Made by a program: the position numbers and the translations under genes
Notes under the pieces: generated by a model
The model's database searches: none
Told to the model about the DNA's origin: nothing
Seen by the model: only the letters and a program-made list of their open reading frames with translations
Assembly: GCA_003222835.1 (NCBI GenBank)
Contig: QHXE01000596.1
Coordinates: 1-14,919 of the forward strand
DNA length: 14,919 bases
Reading direction: 5' to 3'
Source of the DNA: Acidobacteriota bacterium
GTDB lineage: Bacteria > Acidobacteriota > Blastocatellia > Pyrinomonadales > Pyrinomonadaceae
Shown: piece after piece, positions 5,926 to 11,782 of the stretch
Layout: every line of letters starts with the position of its first letter
Position numbering within the stretch: position 1 is the stretch's first letter

Positions 5926-7656
5926 GTGAAGAATAAATTCTCGCTGGCGCTGATGGCGCTGATCATTCTGGCTCTCTCTCTTCCGGCTTTTGTTCTGGCT
6001 CAACAGAAGCGCGATCAATCGAATAGTTCGGCTGGAGTCGGAAGCACTTCCAAGTCCGGAGCTCCAGCTTCAGCGCCGATTCGGCGTCCTCGCACGCACA
6101 ACCCGGGCAACGCCGTGGCGGCCGTCGAACAGGATTTTAACGAGGCCCTGAGCGTGATCCAGGCGCACTACATCGAAGGCAACAAGCTCGACCTCAACAA
6201 TGTCTATAAGTCTTCAATCATCGGTGCGCTGCGGACGCTCGATCCGCATTCAAGCTATTTCGATAAGGAAGAATTCGACGAGTTGAAGACCGATCAGCGC
6301 AGCGAATACTTTGGCATCGGCGCGTCCATACAGAACTACGCCATCGGCGAGGCCGTTGAAACGTATGTCGCCGCGACGTTCGAGAATGCGCCGGCGTCCC
6401 GCGCAGGATTGCGCTTTGGCGATCGCATCGACGAGGTTGACGGACTGTCGATGCATGGCAAGTCTTCCGCCGAAGTGCGCGACAAGATTCGCGGACCGCG
6501 CGACAGTCACGTGAAACTGACGATTACTCACGCCTCGACCGGCAAGACCGATCAGGTGGAAATTGTGCGCGCCGCCGTGCCCCAGCCTTCAGTGCCGGAC
6601 GCTTACATGATTCGTCCCGGCATCGGCTACATCGACATGACTCGAGGGTTTAACTATGACACCTGGGATGGACTGCAAGAGGCGCTCGAGTTCCTGCACA
6701 AACGCAACATGACCTCGCTGGTGCTCGACCTGCGGAACAATCCGGGCGGGTTTCTTGAGCAGGCAATACGTGTAGCAGACACCTTTCTCCCGGCGGGCCA
6801 GTTAATCCTGACACAAAAAGGCCGCAACGGCTTGAATGATCGCGAATACAAATCGCGGAACACCCAGCCAGATCGGACCCCGCTGGTGATTCTGGTCAAC
6901 GATTACACTGCGTCCGCCTCCGAGATTGTGGCCGGCGCCATGCAGGATCATGACCGTGCGCTGATCGTTGGACAGACGAGCTTTGGCAAAGGGCTCGTGC
7001 AAAGCATTATCCCGCTGGAGGGTGGCGCGGGTTTGACCCTGACTTCGGCCAAATACTACACGCCTTCCGGCCGTTTGATTCAGCGCGACTACTCCGACGG
7101 CGGCTTCTACAACTACATCTATCGCGGCGGCACGCTCCGAGACAACAAAGACAATAAGCCGGGAGGCCCGGCCAAGTTTACCGACACCGGCCGGCCCGTG
7201 TATGGCGGAGGTGGCATCACACCGGACGAAGCGGTGAAGCCACTGCTGCTTACCCAGACGCAGGTGCGCCTGCGCGATCCAATCTTTTTCTTCTCGCGCG
7301 ATGTGGCGAACGAACGCATCCCAGGCTTGGAGAAATACAAAGTCGATCGCGCTATCGAGTTTGGACACGACCTCGAGGCGAATGATTTTCCGATGACCGA
7401 TGCGGTATTCCAGGCGTTCAAAGCTTATCTGTCGAAGGACGCAAACTGGAAAATCTTTCTGCCGCAACTCGATCGAAATATTGAGTTCGTAGAGACGCAG
7501 ATCAGATATCAACTGGCCCAGGCCGCTTACGGCACCGTCAGCGCCGTACAGGTGCTGACCAGAGAAGACCCGCAGGTCGCAAAAGCAATTGAAGTCGAAC
7601 CGCGCGCTCGTGACCTCGCGATGGCCGCCATGCGCTCACGCATGCAGCAGCCTTAA
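5926..7656 (+). CDS. S41-family C-terminal processing protease with PDZ domain (CtpA type), exported
   Basis: 576 residues, GTG start. The signal peptide covers about 1-25 (basic KNK, hydrophobic core, cleavage near VLA-QQ), so it acts outside the cytoplasmic membrane. A Ser/Ala/Pro-rich linker precedes a helical region (DPHSSYF at 106-112), a PDZ domain (about 125-215) and the S41 core (about 225-400). Core motifs are VLDLRNNPGG at 266-275, the catalytic Ser in TASASEI (S330) and the catalytic Lys in SFGKG (K355). The 25-residue Ser-Lys spacing matches E. coli Prc and plant D1 protease. About 150 C-terminal residues are less conserved. The family trims C-terminal tails of periplasmic proteins. 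The gene is alone, followed by a terminator; no obvious substrate gene adjoins it. Confidence 0.94.
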   Translation: MKNKFSLALMALIILALSLPAFVLAQQKRDQSNSSAGVGSTSKSGAPASAPIRRPRTHNPGNAVAAVEQDFNEALSVIQAHYIEGNKLDLNNVYKSSIIGALRTLDPHSSYFDKEEFDELKTDQRSEYFGIGASIQNYAIGEAVETYVAATFENAPASRAGLRFGDRIDEVDGLSMHGKSSAEVRDKIRGPRDSHVKLTITHASTGKTDQVEIVRAAVPQPSVPDAYMIRPGIGYIDMTRGFNYDTWDGLQEALEFLHKRNMTSLVLDLRNNPGGFLEQAIRVADTFLPAGQLILTQKGRNGLNDREYKSRNTQPDRTPLVILVNDYTASASEIVAGAMQDHDRALIVGQTSFGKGLVQSIIPLEGGAGLTLTSAKYYTPSGRLIQRDYSDGGFYNYIYRGGTLRDNKDNKPGGPAKFTDTGRPVYGGGGITPDEAVKPLLLTQTQVRLRDPIFFFSRDVANERIPGLEKYKVDRAIEFGHDLEANDFPMTDAVFQAFKAYLSKDANWKIFLPQLDRNIEFVETQIRYQLAQAAYGTVSAVQVLTREDPQVAKAIEVEPRARDLAMAAMRSRMQQP

Positions 7657-7690
7657 TTCCCGCTTAAGAAATTCCCATCGGCAACGTTTA

Positions 7691-7716
7691 GAGGCGGGCC
7701 TTGTCCCGCCTCTTTT
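7691..7716 (+). terminator. Intrinsic terminator after the S41 protease gene
   Basis: An 8-bp GC-rich stem, GAGGCGGG (7691-7698) with CCCGCCTC (7705-7712) and a CCTTGT loop, is followed by TTTT. It lies 35 nt after the stop. The stem resembles the nearby palindrome family, so a repeat copy may be serving as the terminator. Confidence 0.6.
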
Positions 7717-7726
7717 ACTTGGGTAC

Positions 7727-7770
7727 GCACGCATCCTGCGTGCTTTAGAAGCAGCAGGCAGAATGCCTGC
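7727..7770. repeat. Two further REP-like palindromes
   Basis: GCACGCA/TGCGTGC with loop TCC at 7727-7743, and GCAGGCA/TGCCTGC with loop GAA (TTC on the other strand) at 7754-7770. They have the same design as the 912-1013 cluster: 7-bp stem, 3-nt loop, outer stem bases changed in compensating pairs, inner GCA/TGC kept. Confidence 0.75.
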
Positions 7771-7801
7771 GCACCAATTGTTGCGAGGATAAAACAAAGT
7801 C

Positions 7802-7831
7802 TTGCGGCTAAAACTCAATCAGTGTTATGCT
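7802..7831 (+). promoter_or_regulatory. Extended -10 promoter for the XRE regulator, probably leaderless
   Basis: TTGCGG (7802-7807), an 18-nt spacer, then TATGCT (7826-7831) preceded by TGT, which makes an extended -10. Transcription would be expected to begin 7-8 nt later, at 7838-7839, on or next to the A of the ATG at 7839. No ribosome site precedes the ATG. Confidence 0.5.
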
Positions 7832-7838
7832 TTAGTGC

Positions 7839-8243
7839 ATGGCAAAGAAGTCTGGAGTGAATACGTCTGAGTTGGGTGATGCGGTGAGCCGTCGACGCGA
7901 AGAACAAGGAATGAGTCTGCGTGACGTCGCTGAAGAAACCGGAGTGTCCGCCTCGACGTTATCGCGGATCGAAAACGGCACGGGCAAACCTGACGCCGAC
8001 AACATCGCGCGCCTGGCGGCGTGGCTCGATATGCCCATCGAGCGCGTAATGCATCCGGGGTCTCGCAGCGCCGCGGATCCGAAGCCCGTCGTGTATTATC
8101 CGCATGAGTCGACCCCCGAAATTGTCGAAGCACATTTGCGGGCCGATCGACATTTGACACCCGAAACGGCGAAAGCTTTGTCCGAACTATTTCGAGTTGC
8201 GTACACGCAATTCAGTCAGACCTCGACCAAGAAGAGAGCGTAG
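7839..8243 (+). CDS. XRE-family helix-turn-helix transcriptional regulator
   Basis: 134 residues. The helix-turn-helix occupies about 10-68, with the typical series SLRDVAEETGVSASTLSRIE followed by NGTGKPDADNIARLAAWLDM (Cro/C1 type). The rest (about 75-134) has no recognised domain and ends in a short basic tail. The protein should bind DNA as a dimer and may repress its own promoter. The next gene encodes an ImmA/IrrE-like protein; XRE/ImmA pairs are a known regulator/protease arrangement in which the protease removes the repressor. Here the two genes are 106 nt apart with separate candidate promoters, so they may be regulated independently. No ribosome site is present, which fits the leaderless prediction. 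Confidence 0.9.
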   Translation: MAKKSGVNTSELGDAVSRRREEQGMSLRDVAEETGVSASTLSRIENGTGKPDADNIARLAAWLDMPIERVMHPGSRSAADPKPVVYYPHESTPEIVEAHLRADRHLTPETAKALSELFRVAYTQFSQTSTKKRA

Positions 8244-8257
8244 CTCGGAGTTAGCTC

Positions 8258-8330
8258 CATGTCTCTGTGACCGAATTACAGTGGGACTCACCACCGAGGC
8301 TAAGAGATCGGACAGAGGGGCACAGAGATG
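8258..8330. repeat. CACAGAG-type imperfect inverted repeat between XRE and ImmA genes
   Basis: CTCTGTG (8263-8269) is matched by CACAGAG (8321-8327), with CATGT and ATG extending the arms imperfectly. A further ACAGAG lies at 8312-8317. The region has no coding signal of its own and ends 7 nt before the -10 box of the next gene. It looks like a degenerate dispersed repeat that now contains or adjoins the promoter. Confidence 0.4.
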
Positions 8331-8337
8331 TTCACGC

Positions 8338-8343
8338 TATAAT
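8338..8343 (+). promoter_or_regulatory. Consensus -10 box for a leaderless ImmA/IrrE-like gene
   Basis: A perfect TATAAT ends 6 nt before the GTG at 8350. Transcription would start at about 8350, on the start codon. No good -35 box is present at 16-18 nt (GAGGGG at 8315-8320), so an activator may be needed. Confidence 0.45.
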
Positions 8344-8349
8344 CATTAT

Positions 8350-8988
8350 GTGAAGAATCTGCTTTTGCCTCCCACAGAGAAACGAAAACAGTTTGAATTG
8401 CGCGCGCTGGCGCTGCGCGATTTCGCGGAACTGAAAGAAGGCGAGCCGCTCGATCCGTTTGCGCTCGCACATTTCGCCAAACTTTTGGTTGTCGATTTCG
8501 ATCAAGTCGCAGGGCTGTCGCCGGAATCGCGCGCACACTTGTTGGGCGATGCGGTGGACGAGTGGTCAGGCGGCGCCTGCTCGCGGCCACTGCCGAATGG
8601 CTGGCGGTTGGTAATTTTGAATCCCGCGCACGGCGCGCAGAGAAATCGCGCCACATTGATGGAAGAGATCGCGCACGTTTTTCTCGGACACAAGCCGAAC
8701 CGTCTCGCCGTCATTAGCAGGAACCCGACTGTGAGGGAGGGTGCAACAAGTCGCGAAACCCTCGCCCGCGAATATAACCACGCCGATGAAGAAGCAGCTT
8801 ACGCAGTCGGCGCCGCCGCCCTGGTACCTTACGCGGCGCTAAGAAGCCTGGTCTTTCAGCGTCGCCAGTCGCAGGACATTGCTCGCCGTTTTCGCGTAAG
8901 CCGGCAACTGGCCGAGTATCGCATCAAAGTTACGCACTTATGGGCGGATTATAAAGGCCTTTCGGGGACGCGCACTGAGCACGTATAA
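8350..8988 (+). CDS. ImmA/IrrE-like (DUF955) protein with EExxH in place of HExxH
   Basis: 212 residues from GTG at 8350. The frame opens further upstream, at 8197, but that part overlaps the XRE gene and is Arg-rich and unstructured. The consensus -10 just before 8350 and the good MKNLLLPP-type start favour the shorter form. The peptidase-like region has LMEEIAHVFLGH at 103-114: E105-E106-I-A-H109 and H114, so the first zinc-binding His of HExxH is Glu. The downstream acidic motif NHADEEAAYAVGAAALVP (143-160) matches the third-ligand helix (E147 or E148). The C-terminus (about 175-197, IARRFRVSRQLAEYRI) resembles the family's helix-turn-helix-like second domain. Family members cut XRE-type repressors after stress; loss of one ligand may make this one weak, inactive or differently liganded. 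The likely partner is the upstream XRE protein. Confidence 0.8.
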   Translation: MKNLLLPPTEKRKQFELRALALRDFAELKEGEPLDPFALAHFAKLLVVDFDQVAGLSPESRAHLLGDAVDEWSGGACSRPLPNGWRLVILNPAHGAQRNRATLMEEIAHVFLGHKPNRLAVISRNPTVREGATSRETLAREYNHADEEAAYAVGAAALVPYAALRSLVFQRRQSQDIARRFRVSRQLAEYRIKVTHLWADYKGLSGTRTEHV

Positions 8989-8989
8989 T
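8984..8989 (+). promoter_or_regulatory. Consensus -10 box overlapping the ImmA-like stop codon
   Basis: TATAAT at 8984-8989 contains the TAA stop (8986-8988) of the preceding gene. A start near 8996 would give a 12-nt leader for the phosphatase gene at 9008. The -35 region (TTCGGG at 8961-8966) is poor. Confidence 0.4.
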
Positions 8990-9007
8990 GAATCTGTAGA
9001 TCGACGA

Positions 9008-10306
9008 ATGCCCGAAGCAATTCAAACACCAGCAGCAGGTTTGTCGGTAGTCGATAAGCTGCGCATGCTGCTCGACATCACCAAGACGATCAGTCGATCG
9101 CTGGACACGGACGAAGTGCTCAACCTCATCATGGACACGCTTGATTCGCTGATCCCTTACGATGCGGCCGGCATCTATCTGGTGAAATGTTCGCGGCCGT
9201 TGGCCGAACGGGAAGGCCCGCCCGACGAGAGCTGCGTCTTTCACACCGAATCCGTGCGCGGTTACGACATCGCCGATTTGCAGGAGTTGCGTCTGAAGAT
9301 GGGCGAGGGCCTGATCGGTCACGTGGCGTTGAACGGCAAGCCGTACATCGCGCGTGATGTGCGCAACGATCCGCGTTACATCAATGCTCGAGCCCGCACC
9401 CGTTCCGAGATGGTCGCGCCCATCATTTCCAATGAAGAAGTGATCGGCGTGTTCGATCTGGAAAGCGATGAATTGGACGCTTACTCCGACGGCGATTTGG
9501 AAGTGCTGATGTTGCTCGCTTCACAGGTCGCGATCATCATCGACAAAGTAATGCTGCACGAGCAGTTGATCGAGAAGCAGCGGCTGGAAACGCAACTCGA
9601 GGTCGCCCGCCAGGTTCAGCTTCAACTATTGCCGCCGCGCGATCCACAACTCGAAGGTTTCGACATCAGCGCGTACAACTTTCCCACCGAAGAGGTTTCG
9701 GGCGATTACTACGATTGGGTGCGCATCTATGACGATCAGATTGGCGTGGTGATAGCCGACGTGGCCGGCAAAGGCGTGCCGGCGGCATTGCTCATGGCGT
9801 TTCTGCGCGCCAGTTTGCGAGCGGCTTCGCACATCGGCTATGCGCCGCACATCTCAATGTCCAAGGTCAATTATCTGCTGTGGGAATCGATCGAACGGAA
9901 CCAATTCGTGACTGCGTTCTATGGGATTCTTGATGCGACCAATCGCACGCTGGCATACTCGAACGCCGGGCACAATCCGCCGCTGCTGATTGATGCGGAC
10001 GGGAAGACGCGTTTTGAAGAACGTGGCGGCGTACCCTTGGGAATGTTTCGCGATTCGCGCTACTACGAGTATTTCGCGACGATCGAGCCAGGCCAAATGC
10101 TAGTGCTTTACACCGACGGCGTCACGGAAGCAATGAATCCCTCCGGTGAAGAATACGGGGGCCAGCGCCTGGTGGCCGCTGCTTTGCAAGGCCGCCACTT
10201 GAGCGCGCGCGAGTTGATCGACTTCATTCATCGCGACGTGATCGATTGGACCGACGGACGCGGCGCACACGATGATGTGACCTTCTTTATTGTGAAGGCG
10301 CTTTGA
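9008..10306 (+). CDS. GAF-domain PP2C-type (RsbU/SpoIIE) Ser/Thr phosphatase
   Basis: 432 residues, soluble. The GAF sensor domain covers about 18-182 (SLDTDEVLNLIMDTL, GLIGHVALNGKPYIARDV, IGVFDLESDELDAYSDGD). A helical, probably coiled linker (183-208, QRLETQLEVARQVQLQLLP) is the usual signalling connector in RsbU-like proteins. The phosphatase domain is about 210-432, with metal-binding Asp in SGDYYDW (D233), ADVAGKG (D251), YTDGVTEA (D370) and HDDVT (D422/D423). It should remove phosphate from Ser/Thr, classically on anti-anti-sigma factors, under control of a ligand or redox cue sensed by GAF. It may act with, or oppose, the kinases at 1205-5691, but the classical partner genes (RsbV/RsbW type) are not in the window. 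Confidence 0.93.
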   Translation: MPEAIQTPAAGLSVVDKLRMLLDITKTISRSLDTDEVLNLIMDTLDSLIPYDAAGIYLVKCSRPLAEREGPPDESCVFHTESVRGYDIADLQELRLKMGEGLIGHVALNGKPYIARDVRNDPRYINARARTRSEMVAPIISNEEVIGVFDLESDELDAYSDGDLEVLMLLASQVAIIIDKVMLHEQLIEKQRLETQLEVARQVQLQLLPPRDPQLEGFDISAYNFPTEEVSGDYYDWVRIYDDQIGVVIADVAGKGVPAALLMAFLRASLRAASHIGYAPHISMSKVNYLLWESIERNQFVTAFYGILDATNRTLAYSNAGHNPPLLIDADGKTRFEERGGVPLGMFRDSRYYEYFATIEPGQMLVLYTDGVTEAMNPSGEEYGGQRLVAAALQGRHLSARELIDFIHRDVIDWTDGRGAHDDVTFFIVKAL

Positions 10307-10343
10307 TGAGTTAGGTCAAGGACAGAATTCTCGTAAATGAAAT

Positions 10344-10410
10344 TGCAAAATGCAAAATTTGACTGTCTGTGGTAGCAAAGTGCGCCTGCTTGGGTAATTT
10401 GCATTTTGCA
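10344..10410. repeat. Perfect 13-bp inverted repeat (TGCAAAATGCAAA) in an AT-rich intergenic element
   Basis: TGCAAAATGCAAA (10344-10356) and its exact complement (10398-10410) flank a 41-nt loop. Further ATTTGCAAT and CAATTTTC words extend to about 10430. The 140-nt gap is much more AT-rich than its neighbours. It keeps an open frame into the next gene, which makes that frame look 26 codons too long. No convincing promoter: a TTGACT at 10359-10364 has no -10 partner. Confidence 0.6.
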
Positions 10411-10446
10411 GCAATTTTCAATTTGCAATCTCAGACGAAAATCCTA

Positions 10447-11652
10447 ATGAACTTACCCTCAGAACACAATCAGGAAACATCAACATCTGCGCCATCTCCC
10501 CTGAATCTCGCCAAGGTCTTGCAGCAGATGCTGGAAGTTTCCGACAAGGTAAGCGATCTGATCTTTTCCCCTGGCCGTCCGCCGCAGGTTGAATTAGTGG
10601 GCAAACTTCAACCCGTTCAAATCGCCGGCATCGAGAAGCTTTCGCCCGCTCAAACTTTTGGCATCGCCAAGATCATGATCGCCGACAACGCGAGCGCGAC
10701 TGAGAGTCTGGACAAATTTGGCTCAGCCGATCTTTCGTTCAGTCTTCCCGGCCTGTGCCGCTTTCGCGTTAACGTTTTCAAACAGCGCGGCACTCATGCG
10801 ATCGTCATGCGCGTAATTCCGGGACGGTCACCGCGCTTTGAAGACTTCAATTTACCAAAACAATTACGCGAGATTGTCGAGCTAAAAAACGGCGTTGTCC
10901 TGGTTACCGGACCGACCGGCAGCGGCAAGAGTTCGACGCTGGCGGCGATCATCGATTTAATAAATGAAACGAAGTTCTATCACATCGTTACCATCGAAGA
11001 TCCGATCGAATTCCTGCACACGCATAAGAATTCAACCATTCATCAACGCGAATTGCATTCAGACACGCCGAACTTCGCGCTGGCTCTGCGGGCCGCGCTG
11101 CGACAGGCGCCGAAGGTGATCCTGGTCGGCGAGATGCGCGATCGTGAGACGATGGAAGTGGCGCTGGAAGCCGCCGAGACGGGCCATCTGGTGCTCTCGA
11201 CGCTGCATACAATTGATGCGCCCAAATCGGTCGAACGGATAATCGGCGTCTTTCCCAAGAACGAAGAGCAAATAATTCGCACCCGGCTGGCGCAATCGTT
11301 TCGTTACATCGTCTCGCAGCGACTGTTGCCTCGCGCGGATGGTAGCGGCCGCGTGGCTGCCATAGAGATTCTTAAAGCAACGTCACGCACGAAGGAATAC
11401 ATCGAACGCGGCGAGTCGGAAGGGAAATCTTTGCAGGACGCGATGGAGCAGGGCGAAGTTGAAGGCATGCAAACCTTCGATGGCCAAATCGAAAAACTCA
11501 TCCGCTCAGGCGTCGTAAGCAAGGAAGACGGTCTGGCGTACTCTTCGAATCAGGGTAATCTGCTGCTGCGCTTGGGTGAGTATGGTGGTGGCGCGCCCAA
11601 GCAGTCTCCAAAGCCCGCGGCCGATTCGCTGTTGAATATGATCGAACGATAG
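10447..11652 (+). CDS. PilT-like type IV pilus retraction/twitching ATPase
   Basis: 401 residues from ATG 10447 (MNLPSEHNQE). The frame is open 78 nt further upstream, but that part is encoded by the AT-rich inverted-repeat element and reads as non-conserved peptide, so the later ATG is preferred. No ribosome site is clear. N-terminal PAS-like region about 18-125, ATPase core about 130-350. Motifs: Walker A GPTGSGKSST (155-164, K161), Asp box VTIEDPIEF (E184), Walker B VILVGEMRD (E229), His box TGHLVLSTLHT (H247, H254), and the C-terminal GMQTFDGQIEKLIRSGVVS typical of PilT. Hexameric PilT ATPases power pilus disassembly at the inner membrane. No other pil assembly gene adjoins, but a pilin-like lipoprotein gene lies 3 kb downstream. 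It could also be a PilT paralogue with a regulatory role. Confidence 0.92.
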   Translation: MNLPSEHNQETSTSAPSPLNLAKVLQQMLEVSDKVSDLIFSPGRPPQVELVGKLQPVQIAGIEKLSPAQTFGIAKIMIADNASATESLDKFGSADLSFSLPGLCRFRVNVFKQRGTHAIVMRVIPGRSPRFEDFNLPKQLREIVELKNGVVLVTGPTGSGKSSTLAAIIDLINETKFYHIVTIEDPIEFLHTHKNSTIHQRELHSDTPNFALALRAALRQAPKVILVGEMRDRETMEVALEAAETGHLVLSTLHTIDAPKSVERIIGVFPKNEEQIIRTRLAQSFRYIVSQRLLPRADGSGRVAAIEILKATSRTKEYIERGESEGKSLQDAMEQGEVEGMQTFDGQIEKLIRSGVVSKEDGLAYSSNQGNLLLRLGEYGGGAPKQSPKPAADSLLNMIER

Positions 11653-11732
11653 ACAATTAGTTCATCCAAGGCGCGTAGCGGCGAAATGTTTATAGGAGAG
11701 AGCTGAACGTTTAGGAGACAAGTTCCACGGGA

Positions 11733-11754
11733 GCGAAATCGATATTTATTTCGC
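11733..11754. other. Hairpin between the PilT-like and first VWFA genes
   Basis: GCGAAAT (11733-11739) and ATTTCGC (11748-11754) form a 7-bp stem with an 8-nt loop, extendable by two G-C pairs past a bulged A. No T-run follows, so it is a poor terminator. It ends 28 nt before the GTG of the next gene and could shape its leader. The same 130-nt gap holds two GGAGA words (11694-11698 and 11714-11718) that serve no visible start codon. Confidence 0.3.
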
Positions 11755-11782
11755 CCATAAGAGCCTGCGAAAGCAAACGAAC

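Noticed and set aside
6802..7512. 236-codon open frame on the minus strand
   Set aside because: Complement of the S41 protease core, whose catalytic motifs are clear on the plus strand. The antisense peptide has no recognisable domain.
8197..8349. 51-codon upstream extension of the ImmA-like protein
   Set aside because: It overlaps the XRE gene, then crosses an intergenic repeat. It is Arg-rich without structure, and a consensus -10 box lies inside it just before the GTG at 8350.
10359..10364. TTGACT as a -35 box for the PilT-like gene
   Set aside because: The expected -10 position reads GCGCCT. It is part of the inverted-repeat element.
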